64,000 nucleotides of DNA from Rhodococcus maanshanensis NBRC 100610 (GTDB taxonomy: Bacteria; Actinomycetota; Actinomycetes; Mycobacteriales; Mycobacteriaceae), in assembly GCF_001894865.1 (NCBI RefSeq), contig NZ_BCXA01000034.1, positions 18,437-82,436 on the forward strand. The letters are read 5' to 3'. How positions within the stretch are numbered: the first letter of the stretch is position 1; every line of letters starts with the position of its first letter. Positions 51,905-59,730 of the stretch are shown here, piece by piece. A program made the position numbers and the translations under genes. The notes under the pieces were generated by a model. That model was not told the DNA's origin, ran no database searches, and saw only the letters and a program-made list of their open reading frames with translations.

Positions 51905-53056
51905 GTGAAGCGCGCGCACTTCTCCCCGCTGGCCACGCTGCTCGTCGCGGCCATTGCTCTCGGTGGCGCCGCCACCGGATCCCCCGCCTCCGCGGCCCCG
52001 ATCCTGCCGACGCCGGGCGGCGACACCGCCATCGGGGCGACCGCGCTGAGCCTCGTCGACCGTGGCCGCGAGGACCCATGGGTGCCCGGTACCCGGCGCG
52101 AACTCGCCGTCACGGTCACCTACCCCGCAGCGGGCGTGAGCGGGAGCGAACCCGCCGAATACGTCAAGGGCAGCGGGCTCCAGACGAACGCCCACGTCGA
52201 CGCGCCGGTCGCCTCGAGCGGACCGCGCTCGCTGCCGGTGGTGCTCTTCTCCCCCGGGTTCTACATGCCCCGAACGCTCTCGACCGGCACCGCCGAGCAT
52301 CTCGCCGGCCGCGGGTACGTGGTGATCAGCATCGATCACACCGGGGACGGCCTTGCCACGGTCTTCCCCGACGGCCGGGTCGTCCCGCAGCGGATGCCGG
52401 ACCCGTACTCGGAGGCCACCCTGCGCAAGGCGCTCGACACCAGGGTGGCCGACGCGAGGTTCGTGATCGATGTCGTCGAGTCGCTCGCACGCGGGGACGG
52501 CGATGCCGTGGCGACGCACCTCCCCGACGGACTCGCCGACGCCATCGACCCGTCCAGGATCGGCATGTTCGGTCATTCGATGGGCGGCGCGTCCACCGCC
52601 GAGGTGCTGCGCACCGAACCCCGGCTCGATGCCGGGGTGAATCTCGACGGCGCCCTCTTCTACGGAACCGCACCGAGCCCGATCGTCACCGAGGGCGCCA
52701 CCCGCCCGCTGCTGAGCATCATCAGCTCGTTGCACGCCGACAGCCGCAAAGGACGCGAACGGTTCTGGGACCAGTACTTCCGGACGCCCCGCGGGTGGAG
52801 CCGCGTCTACGCGATCGCCGATACCGGGCACGCCAGTTTCACCGACGCCGAACACTTCGTCCCGCAGAGCGTGCCCGACCTCCCGGCCTTCCAGATCCCC
52901 GGCGGCCTGAGCCTCGGAACCGCTCCGCGACAGGAGGTGACGAGGACGATCGACGGCCTCGTCACGGCGATGTTCGATCGTCACCTCAAGGACCGGCAGG
53001 ATCCGGTGCTGGAGAACCCGACGCCGCGGTACCCGCTCGTCCGCGAATTCCGCTAG
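51905..53056 (+). CDS. Secreted alpha/beta hydrolase (PAF-acetylhydrolase-like)
   Basis: The 383-residue exported hydrolase has a signal peptide (basic MKR, hydrophobic ATLLVAAIALGGAA, cleavage near ASAAP at about 32). The nucleophile Ser is in GMFGHSMGGAS near residue 222, a following Asp/Glu region is in VNLDGALFYG, and the His is in ADTGHASFTD near 310. SPGFYMPR forms the oxyanion hole. It resembles the PAF-acetylhydrolase/dienelactone-like secreted lipases of mycolic-acid bacteria. The GTG start follows AGAGGGACG. The ester substrate is unknown. Confidence 0.85.
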   Translation: MKRAHFSPLATLLVAAIALGGAATGSPASAAPILPTPGGDTAIGATALSLVDRGREDPWVPGTRRELAVTVTYPAAGVSGSEPAEYVKGSGLQTNAHVDAPVASSGPRSLPVVLFSPGFYMPRTLSTGTAEHLAGRGYVVISIDHTGDGLATVFPDGRVVPQRMPDPYSEATLRKALDTRVADARFVIDVVESLARGDGDAVATHLPDGLADAIDPSRIGMFGHSMGGASTAEVLRTEPRLDAGVNLDGALFYGTAPSPIVTEGATRPLLSIISSLHADSRKGRERFWDQYFRTPRGWSRVYAIADTGHASFTDAEHFVPQSVPDLPAFQIPGGLSLGTAPRQEVTRTIDGLVTAMFDRHLKDRQDPVLENPTPRYPLVREFR

Positions 53057-53081
53057 GCGCGGCAGCCCACCGAGATCCGGG

Positions 53082-54860
53082 TCAGCGGTACAGCGCGTCG
53101 ATCTCGTCGCCGAAGCGCTCGGTGACCACCTTGCGCTTGATCTTCAGGGTGGCGGTCATCTCGCCGTCCGCCTCGGTGAGATCGCGATGGAGGATGGTGA
53201 ACTTCTTGATCGCCTCGGAATGCGAAACGGTGCTGTTCGCATCGTCGACCACCTGCTGCAGCGCGGCGCGCAGGTCCCGGTCCTCGCTCAGGTCCGCGAC
53301 GGACGCCGAGGCGGGCTTGCCGTTCTCGGTCTTCCACAGCGCGAACACGTCCGGGTCGACGGTGAGCAGCGCGGCGATGAAGGGGCGCGCGTCCCCGACG
53401 ACCACGGCCTGCGAGATCAGCGCGTGCGAGCGCATCCGATCCTCGAGCGGTCCCGGCGAGACGTTCTTGCCGCCCGCGGTGATCAGCAGGTCCTTCTTCC
53501 GCCCGGTGATGGTGAGGAAGCCGTCCTCGTCGAGCTCGCCGAGGTCGCCGGTGCGCAGCCAGCCCTCGTCGAAGGTGTCGGCGGTGGCCTGCTCGTTGTG
53601 CCAGTACCCGCCGAACACCACACCGCCGCGCAGCTCGATCTCACCGTCGGCCGCGATGCGAACGCTGTTGCCGCCCAACGGCCGTCCGACCGAACCCATC
53701 TTGTGCGCGCCCGGGATGTTGACGCAGTGCGCCGCGGTGGTCTCGGTGAGTCCGTAACCCTCGTAGATCGGCACGCCGACGCCACGGAAGAAGTGCCCGA
53801 GGCTGGGCATCAGTGCGCCACCGCCGGAGATGGCCCACCAGCACTCGCCGCCGAGTGCGGCCCGGAGCTTCGAGTAGACGAGCCGGTCCGCGACCCAGTG
53901 CTTGGCGCGGAGCACAGGAGACGGTCCACCCGCGTCGAGCGCCTCGCTGTAGCGGACGGCGGTCGTCTCGGCGAGGCCGAAGATCGCCTTCTTGACGGCG
54001 CCGCCCTGCGCGGCGCTGTGTGCGGCCGAGTCCCTGACCTTCTCGAAGACCCGCGGTACCCCGAGGATCGTGTGCGGCTTGAACCGGGCGAACTGCCCGA
54101 CAACGGTGCTGAAGTTCGACCAGTGCGCCTGCGCCCCACCGGCTTCGAACATCGCGAGGGAAACGGCACGGGCCAGCACGTGGGCGAGCGGCAGGAAGGT
54201 GAGCATCCGGTTGCCCGGCCTGGCCACCTCGCCGACACTGGCGCTGAGGATGCCGCGAACCTCGGACAGGAAGTTGCGGTGGGTCAGGATGCAGCCCTTC
54301 GGCCTGCCCGTGGTGCCGGAGGTGTACACCAGCGACGCCAGGTCATCGGCCCGGATCGCCGCCACCCGGTCGTGCACCTCGGCATCGTCGAGATGCGCGC
54401 CCGCCGCGATCAGCGCACCAACCGCGTTGTCGTCGATCTGACGGACGCTCAGTCCGGAGCCGTCGAAGGCCGACGCGTGCCGTTCGGTTTCCACGATCGC
54501 GGTCACCGCCCCCGAATCCTCGGCGATCCACCGGATCTGGTCCGCAGAGGACGAGTCGTAGATCGGCACCGACGCGGCGCCGGCCGCCCAGATCGCGAAG
54601 TCGAACAGTGACCATTCGAACCGGGTGGCCGACAGCAGGATCACCCGATCCCCTCGGGCCACACCGCCCGCGATCAGGCCCTTCGCGACGCCGACCACCA
54701 GATCGGCGAACTCCGCCGCGGTGACGTCGACCCAGTCGCCCCCGATCGGTCGGCTGAACAGCACCCGCTGGGGCGCTTCCTGAGCGTGCCGGTAGACGGA
54801 GCGGACGAGGGCGTCGTCGTCCGCGACGGTGAACTGGGCGGTGGTGGCGAATTCACGCAC
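53082..54860 (-). CDS. Long-chain fatty-acid-CoA ligase (FadD15-like)
   Basis: The 592-residue ANL enzyme activates fatty acids to acyl-CoA at the membrane face. Motifs: SLVYTSGTTGRPKGCILTH near residue 180, YEGYGLTETTA near 365, GWLRTGDLGELDEDGFLTI near 435, GRKKDLLITAGGKNVSPGPLE near 455 and the late KIKRKVV lysines. Its length and the GGKNVSP form fit long-chain FadD15-type enzymes. The GTG start lies inside the MarR gene end (eight-base overlap), so the regulator and ligase are translationally coupled, implying control of fatty-acid activation by that MarR protein (inference). Confidence 0.93.
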   Translation of the reverse strand: MREFATTAQFTVADDDALVRSVYRHAQEAPQRVLFSRPIGGDWVDVTAAEFADLVVGVAKGLIAGGVARGDRVILLSATRFEWSLFDFAIWAAGAASVPIYDSSSADQIRWIAEDSGAVTAIVETERHASAFDGSGLSVRQIDDNAVGALIAAGAHLDDAEVHDRVAAIRADDLASLVYTSGTTGRPKGCILTHRNFLSEVRGILSASVGEVARPGNRMLTFLPLAHVLARAVSLAMFEAGGAQAHWSNFSTVVGQFARFKPHTILGVPRVFEKVRDSAAHSAAQGGAVKKAIFGLAETTAVRYSEALDAGGPSPVLRAKHWVADRLVYSKLRAALGGECWWAISGGGALMPSLGHFFRGVGVPIYEGYGLTETTAAHCVNIPGAHKMGSVGRPLGGNSVRIAADGEIELRGGVVFGGYWHNEQATADTFDEGWLRTGDLGELDEDGFLTITGRKKDLLITAGGKNVSPGPLEDRMRSHALISQAVVVGDARPFIAALLTVDPDVFALWKTENGKPASASVADLSEDRDLRAALQQVVDDANSTVSHSEAIKKFTILHRDLTEADGEMTATLKIKRKVVTERFGDEIDALYR

Positions 54861-55320
54861 GGGGGTCTGCTCCGATGCTCTGGTCGGTGTCGTGGTCTGC
54901 GGTACTGGTGCGGAACCTGTGCAACATGCGGGCGAGGTCGGCGATGTCCGCGTCCGACCAGTCCCGGACCCGCTCCCCCACCTCGTCGCGGCGGCGCCGG
55001 TCGGCGTCCCCGAGGACGTCGCGGCCTGCGCCGGTGAGGCTCAGCGGGTGCCCGCTGCGGATCGGTCCCGGCTCGGCCTGGACCCACCCGGCGTCGACAC
55101 AGCCGCGCAGCTGCCGCGACACGGTCGACCGGTGCACCCCGAACGCCTCGGAGATCTCGGTCGCCCGACATCCCGGGTTGCGCTCGATGTAGGAGAGCAC
55201 CGAGTGCTGGGCAAAGGTGGGCAATCCCTCGGCCGGACGCTCCCCCGTCATCAGCTGGCGGACCAGGTGCACGAGCTCCTCGTGTACCTGGGCGACAGCA
55301 GCGGTCGATCGTTGTTGCAC
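54853..55320 (-). CDS. MarR family regulator of the FadD gene
   Basis: The 155-residue winged-helix protein has FAQHSVLSYIERNPGCRATE, the recognition helix EAFGVHRSTVSRQLRGCVDA and the wing region HPLSLTGAGRDVL. The start is taken as GTG 55320: a TATAGT -10 (55327-55332) ends exactly six bases upstream and there is no ribosome site, which fits a leaderless mRNA. A longer frame extends upstream but is low-complexity. The palindrome GTTGC-N5-GCAAC at the start codon suggests autorepression, and the coupled FadD gene would be repressed with it. Confidence 0.85.
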   Translation of the reverse strand: MQQRSTAAVAQVHEELVHLVRQLMTGERPAEGLPTFAQHSVLSYIERNPGCRATEISEAFGVHRSTVSRQLRGCVDAGWVQAEPGPIRSGHPLSLTGAGRDVLGDADRRRRDEVGERVRDWSDADIADLARMLHRFRTSTADHDTDQSIGADPRA

Positions 55321-55332
55321 AACGCAACTATA
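55314..55332 (-). promoter_or_regulatory. Leaderless MarR-FadD promoter with overlapping operator
   Basis: On the minus strand TATAGT (55327-55332) lies six bases before the GTG at 55320. The inverted repeat GTTGCACAACGCAAC (55314-55328) covers the end of the -10, the start point and the first codons. Confidence 0.6.
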
Positions 55333-55377
55333 AACCCGATCCGACGCCGCTCGACTCGGGCCCGAGCCCGAGGGCCG

Positions 55378-55408
55378 GATCCGAACATTCGGATCAGCGT
55401 GATCCGAA
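55378..55408 (+). promoter_or_regulatory. GATCCGAA palindrome and extra half-site upstream of GntR
   Basis: GATCCGAA-CA-TTCGGATC is a perfect palindrome at 55378-55395, followed by another GATCCGAA at 55401-55408; GATCCGA also occurs at 55338-55344. The sites lie between the divergent MarR and GntR genes and may bind either regulator (inference). Confidence 0.5.
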
Positions 55409-55430
55409 CTGCGTCCTGGCCCCGCGCGGC

Positions 55431-55495
55431 GGCGCAATCGCCAACCGGCCCGCCGTTTGCCCAGGTCCGGCCGCACCGCTGGTGGCGCAATCGCC
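55431..55495 (+). promoter_or_regulatory. Twin GGCGCAATCGCC sites upstream of GntR
   Basis: GGCGCAATCGCC, itself an inverted repeat GGCG-N4-CGCC, occurs at 55431-55442 and again at 55484-55495, exactly 53 bases (about five helical turns) apart and 100 bases before the GntR start. A GntR dimer bound at both sites could loop the DNA (inference). Confidence 0.5.
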
Positions 55496-55595
55496 TCACC
55501 GCCCATGCGGCCCAGAAGTGAGCGGCCGGAAGGCCCCGAAACCGCCGCTACTGTCGGCATTCGTCCAGGTCACCGGCCCCGAGGGAGGGAAGCAG

Positions 55596-56354
55596 ATGAG
55601 CACAGCCACCGAGCCGCCCAGCCGCCGCTCGCGCGCCGATCGGGCCCGCCAGGTCGCGGACGTGCTGCGCCAGCAGACCCTGGCAGGCGCGTTCGCGGGC
55701 ACCCTGCCGCCCGAGCACCAGCTCGCCGCCGAGTTCGACGTCTCCAGGAACACCGTGCGCGCCGCCCTCGCGCTGCTCAAGGACGAGGGCCTGATCGACC
55801 GCGCCCCTCGGGTCGGCACCCAGGTGTCCGGACGCAAGTTCGACCACGGCATCGACACCCTGCTCGGCCTCAAGGAGACGCTCCGCGAACACGGCGAGGT
55901 GCGCAACGAGGTGCGCGCGGCCCTGCACCTGGTGCCTCCGCCCGCCGTTGCTCGCCGCCTCGAGCTCGACAGGGGCGAACCCGCGGTCTACATCGAGCGG
56001 CTCCGCTACCTCGGCGATCTGCCACTCAGCCTCGACCTGACCTACCTCGTCCCCGACCTCGGCGAGGAACTGCTGCGCCGCGACCTCGCCGGCAACGACG
56101 TGTTCGCCCTGATCGAAGAGGTCTCGGGCAGGCCGCTCGGATCGGCCGAGCTGGCCATCGAATCCGTCAACGCCGACGCCCACACCGCTGCCGCGCTGCA
56201 GGCCCCCGAGGGCGCCGCGTTGCTGCTGCTCGAACGGCTCACCACCCTCGACGACGGCAGGCCCGTCGACCTCGAGTATGTCCGCATGCGGGGTGACCGC
56301 ATCACCATGCGCGGCAACCTCTTCCGCACGAACCAACCCTGGGAGCTCACCTGA
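55596..56354 (+). CDS. GntR/HutC-type transcriptional regulator
   Basis: The 252-residue regulator has an N-terminal GntR winged helix (ADRARQVADVLRQQTLAGAF, then LAAEFDVSRNTVRAALALLK) and a C-terminal UTRA ligand-binding domain (VYIERLRYLGDLPLSLDLTY, later LLLLERLTTLDDGRPVDLEYV). HutC-type proteins usually repress until a pathway small molecule binds. The gene begins the plus-strand operon that continues with the AprB-like ferredoxin, ABC transporter and AprA-like flavoprotein (all overlapping or within 40 bases), so its ligand is probably the imported compound. GAGGGAGG precedes the ATG. Confidence 0.9.
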   Translation: MSTATEPPSRRSRADRARQVADVLRQQTLAGAFAGTLPPEHQLAAEFDVSRNTVRAALALLKDEGLIDRAPRVGTQVSGRKFDHGIDTLLGLKETLREHGEVRNEVRAALHLVPPPAVARRLELDRGEPAVYIERLRYLGDLPLSLDLTYLVPDLGEELLRRDLAGNDVFALIEEVSGRPLGSAELAIESVNADAHTAAALQAPEGAALLLLERLTTLDDGRPVDLEYVRMRGDRITMRGNLFRTNQPWELT

Positions 56355-56581
56355 TGGCACTGGTCAACCAACGCGCCGACGTCCCGGTCACCATCGACGA
56401 GTCGCTCTGCATCGAGGGCTGCACCCTCTGCGTCGAGATCTGCCCGCTGGACTCGCTGGCGATCAACCCCGACAACGGCAAGGCCTTCATGCACGTCGAC
56501 GAGTGCTGGTACTGCGGCCCCTGCGCGGCCCGCTGTCCCACCGGCGCCGTCACCGTCAACATGCCCTTCCTGCTCCGCTAG
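56354..56581 (+). CDS. AprB-like 2[4Fe-4S] ferredoxin
   Basis: The 75-residue iron-sulfur protein has eight cysteines in two motifs: CIEGCTLCVEICP (C-x3-C-x2-C-x3-CP) and CWYCGPCAARCP (C-x2-C-x2-C-x3-CP). The tryptophan inside the second motif and the following TGAVTV resemble the CWEC...CP-x-GAI segment of APS reductase subunit AprB. It lacks the long C-terminal tail that wraps AprA in the dissimilatory enzyme. It probably passes electrons to the FAD of the AprA-like protein encoded four genes on. The start overlaps the GntR stop (TGATG). It may alternatively serve another partner. Confidence 0.85.
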   Translation: MALVNQRADVPVTIDESLCIEGCTLCVEICPLDSLAINPDNGKAFMHVDECWYCGPCAARCPTGAVTVNMPFLLR

Positions 56582-56621
56582 CCGCCAGGCACCGGACGCC
56601 CCGACCACCAAGGACCCGAAC

Positions 56622-58067
56622 ATGAAACGCCGCATCCCCGCGGCGGCGCTGGCCGCTGCCCTCACCACAGCCCTGCTCGCCGGTTGCTCCCTCGACAGCG
56701 ACTCCGGCGGCGGCGCAGCCGGCGCGGACACCGTGCCGGTCGTCATCGGCTATCAGTCCAAGACGATCAACACCGTCACCGCGGGCACCCTGCTGAAGGC
56801 ACAGGGCTATCTCGAGAAGCGCCTCGCGGCCGTGACCGAGCGCACCGGCACCGCGTACTCGGTGCAATGGCAGGACTACGACACCGGCGCACCGATCACC
56901 GCGCAGATGGTCGCCGAGAAGATCGACATCGGTTCGATGGGCGACTATCCGATGCTCATCAACGGGTCCCGGACCCAGGCCAACCCGCGCGCGAAGACCG
57001 AGATCGTCTCGGTCACCGGGTACAACCCCAAGGGCGCGCTGAACATGGTTGTGGTGCCGCCGGATTCGTCGGCAACCGGACTCGCCGACCTGGCCGGGCA
57101 GAAGGTGTCCGCCAGCGTCGGCTCCGCCGGCCACGGCACCCTCGTGCAGGCCCTCGACCGCGCCGGCCTCGACCCCGCCACCGGGGTCGAGGTCCTCAAC
57201 CAGCAGCCCCAGGTCGGCTCGTCCGCGCTGGAGTCCGGGCAGGTCGCCGCGCTGTCGCAGTTCGTGGCCTGGCCGGGCCTGCTGGTGTTCCAGGGCAAGG
57301 CGAAGCTGCTCTACGACGGCGCGGAGCTGAACCGACCGACCCTGCACGGCGTGGTGGTGCGCGAGTCGTACGCCGAGCAGCACCCCGAGGTGCTCGACGC
57401 CTTCCTGCTCGCGCAGCTCGACGCCACCCGCTTCATCCGCAGCGAGCCACTGGAGGCGTCGCGGATCGTCGCCGAGCAGAGTGGACTGCCGCAGGAGGTG
57501 GTCTACCTCTACAACGGTCCCGGCGGCACCTCCTTCGACCCGACGCTCAAGCCACGCCTGGTCGAGGCGCTGAAAACCGATGTGCCCTACCTGAAGTCGA
57601 TCGGCGACTTCGCCGACCTGGACATCGACGGATTCGTCGACGACGCGCCGCTGCGGGCCGCCTACGCGGCCGAGGGGACCGAGACCTACGACGCCGCGAC
57701 CGCCGTCGCGGCCAACCCCACGACCCTGACCGGCACCGACCCCGTGTGCGGACTCCCCGTCGCCGATCCCGCGCAGGCGAGCGAGCTGTGGTTCGACGGC
57801 GCGACACAGACGCAGCCCGCGGCCGACCCCACCTGCCTCCTGCGCTCGATCAAGAAGGCACGCGCCGAGGGCAGGGGCATCCGCGCCGCCTACGTGCCCG
57901 ACGCGGAACTGGGCACCCGCTGGTTCGCGGACAAGGCAGTGTGGGTGCGCGACGGAGCCCGCTACCTGCCCTTCACCACCGCGGCCGCCGCGGGGCGCTA
58001 CCAGCAGACGAACCCCGCGAGCGTCCCGATCACCTACGACCGCGCCGTCGAGGAGGTCCGGCCGTGA
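56622..58067 (+). CDS. ABC substrate-binding lipoprotein with C-terminal NosL-like domain
   Basis: The 481-residue lipoprotein has a signal and lipobox LLAGC (Cys about 22). It then has a TauA/SsuA-type binding domain (residues ~35-350: VVIGYQSKTINTVTAG, IGSMGDYPMLINGSR, LAGQKVSASVGSAGHGTLVQ). About 110 further residues follow (370-481), reading DPVCGLPVADP, TCLLRSIKKA, AAYVPDAE, W-F-A-D-K-A-V-W-V, YLPFTTAAAAGRYQQ and TYDRAVEEV. That order matches NosL-type copper-binding proteins, with CGL for CGM. A fused metal-binding module on an importer's binding protein is unusual. AAGGA precedes the ATG; the stop overlaps the permease start. Confidence 0.8.
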   Translation: MKRRIPAAALAAALTTALLAGCSLDSDSGGGAAGADTVPVVIGYQSKTINTVTAGTLLKAQGYLEKRLAAVTERTGTAYSVQWQDYDTGAPITAQMVAEKIDIGSMGDYPMLINGSRTQANPRAKTEIVSVTGYNPKGALNMVVVPPDSSATGLADLAGQKVSASVGSAGHGTLVQALDRAGLDPATGVEVLNQQPQVGSSALESGQVAALSQFVAWPGLLVFQGKAKLLYDGAELNRPTLHGVVVRESYAEQHPEVLDAFLLAQLDATRFIRSEPLEASRIVAEQSGLPQEVVYLYNGPGGTSFDPTLKPRLVEALKTDVPYLKSIGDFADLDIDGFVDDAPLRAAYAAEGTETYDAATAVAANPTTLTGTDPVCGLPVADPAQASELWFDGATQTQPAADPTCLLRSIKKARAEGRGIRAAYVPDAELGTRWFADKAVWVRDGARYLPFTTAAAAGRYQQTNPASVPITYDRAVEEVRP

Positions 58068-58945
58068 CCGCGTCCGTGACCGCACCCGGCGCGCGGTCGG
58101 CGGCCCAGGAGCCGGTCGTGCCTGCGCCGGACGCGACGCCCGACCCCGGCGACAGGCCGGCGGCACCCGCCCGGTGGCGGTCCAGAGCCATCCGGATCTC
58201 CTCGGTGCTCGCCGCGGTGCTCGCGTGGCAGCTGCTGACCGCCAACGACCTTCGGCTGTGGCTGCGATTCGACACGCTGCCCACCGTGACCGAGATCGTC
58301 TCGGCGTACGGGGGTCAGCTCCGGACCGACCTGTTCTACCTGGACCTCGGCCAGTCGCTGATCCGGATCGTGTCCGGGTTCGGCCTCGCCACCGTCGCGG
58401 GGGTGACCGTCGGCATCGCGCTGGGACGATCTCGCCTGTTCGCCGACACCGTAGGCCCGCTGGCCGAACTGGCGAGGCCCATTCCGGCGATCGCCATCGT
58501 GCCGGTGGCGATCCTGCTGTTCCCCAGCGACGAGGCAGGCATCGTCTTCATCACCTTCGTCGCCGCCTTCTTCCCGATCATGGTCAGCACCCGGCATGCC
58601 GTGCGGGCGCTCCCGACCATCTGGGAGGACTCCGTGCGCACGCTTGGCGGCAGTCGTTGGGACGTCCTCGGTCGCGTTGTGCTCCCCGGGATCCTGCCCG
58701 GGCTGTTCGGCGGGCTGTCGGTCGGCATCGGCGTCGCGTGGATCTGCGTGATCTCCGCCGAGATGATCTCGGGCCGGCTCGGGGTCGGCTACCGCACCTG
58801 GCAGGCATACACGATCGTCGACTACCCGGGTGTGTTCGTCGGCATGATCACCATCGGCATCCTCGGGTTCTCGACGTCCGCGGCGGTCGAGCTGCTCGGC
58901 CGCCGCGTCACCCGGTGGCTGCCCCGAGGGGAGAACACCAGATGA
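58064..58945 (+). CDS. Sulfonate/taurine-type ABC permease
   Basis: The 293-residue permease has a Pro/Ala-rich cytoplasmic N-terminus (1-40), then six membrane helices and the EAA loop (VRTLGGSRWDVLGRVVLPGI, near residues 187-206). The form is that of the SsuC/TauC/nitrate-cyanate permease family. It overlaps the binding protein gene by four bases (GTGA) and the ATPase gene by four (ATGA), so all are made together. It probably imports an oxidised sulfur or related anion (inference). Confidence 0.88.
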   Translation: MTASVTAPGARSAAQEPVVPAPDATPDPGDRPAAPARWRSRAIRISSVLAAVLAWQLLTANDLRLWLRFDTLPTVTEIVSAYGGQLRTDLFYLDLGQSLIRIVSGFGLATVAGVTVGIALGRSRLFADTVGPLAELARPIPAIAIVPVAILLFPSDEAGIVFITFVAAFFPIMVSTRHAVRALPTIWEDSVRTLGGSRWDVLGRVVLPGILPGLFGGLSVGIGVAWICVISAEMISGRLGVGYRTWQAYTIVDYPGVFVGMITIGILGFSTSAAVELLGRRVTRWLPRGENTR

Positions 58946-59730
58946 CCACGGCCACAGTCGAAGAGAAGATCGCTGCGGGCATGTCGCTGGCCCTGGACGG
59001 GGTCACCCTGTCCTACACCGGCGCCCCCGTGGTCCGTTCGCTGTCCCTGACCGCCCTGCCCGGCGAGATCCTGGTCCTCACCGGGCCCTCCGGGTGCGGG
59101 AAGTCGACGGTGCTCCGCGCGCTGGCGGGCCTGCTGGCGCCGGACTCCGGCCGCATCCTCGCGGACGGAGCCGCGGTGACCACCACCTCGCGGGATCGCG
59201 CCGTGGTCTTCCAGGACAACGCCCTCCTGCCCTGGCGCACCGTCCGGTCCAATATCGAACTCGCCCTTGCACTTCGCGGCCGGCCGAGGTCGGGACGCAG
59301 GCGCGAGGCGGAGCGGTGGATCGAGGAGGTCGGGCTCATCGGCTTCGGGGACTTCCTGCCCAAGAACCTCTCCGGCGGCATGCGTCAGCGGGTGCAGCTG
59401 GCGCGCGGCCTTGCCGGTGCGCCCCGGGCCGTGATGATGGACGAACCGTTCGGAGCACTCGACACTCAGACCCGCGCGACCATGCAACGACTGCTCGTCG
59501 AGACCTGGCGCACGCACCCGACGACGGTGGTCTTCGTGACCCACGACGTCGACGAGGCGGTCCTGCTCGGCGACCGGGTCGCGGTGCTCGGGCGCGCGGG
59601 CGCCCCGCTGCGCACCGTCGTCGACGTGCCATGGCCCCGCGACCGCGACGCCCTCGACCACCCCGACACCCGAGCCGCCCGTGCGAAAGTCCTGGCTGCG
59701 CTGGGCCACACGAACACCCAGGAGAACTGA
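58942..59730 (+). CDS. Sulfonate/taurine-type ABC transporter ATP-binding protein
   Basis: The 262-residue ATPase has Walker A TGPSGCGKST near residue 46, the Q-loop VFQDNALLPWRTV, the signature LSGGMRQRVQLARGL near 142, Walker B AVMMDEPFGALD and the switch VFVTHDVDEAVLLGDR. The NALLPW and DVDEA forms are those of the TauB/SsuB branch. It energises the overlapping permease. The stop overlaps the AprA-like start (TGATG), with GGAG inside the gene end serving as ribosome site. Confidence 0.9.
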   Translation: MTTATVEEKIAAGMSLALDGVTLSYTGAPVVRSLSLTALPGEILVLTGPSGCGKSTVLRALAGLLAPDSGRILADGAAVTTTSRDRAVVFQDNALLPWRTVRSNIELALALRGRPRSGRRREAERWIEEVGLIGFGDFLPKNLSGGMRQRVQLARGLAGAPRAVMMDEPFGALDTQTRATMQRLLVETWRTHPTTVVFVTHDVDEAVLLGDRVAVLGRAGAPLRTVVDVPWPRDRDALDHPDTRAARAKVLAALGHTNTQEN

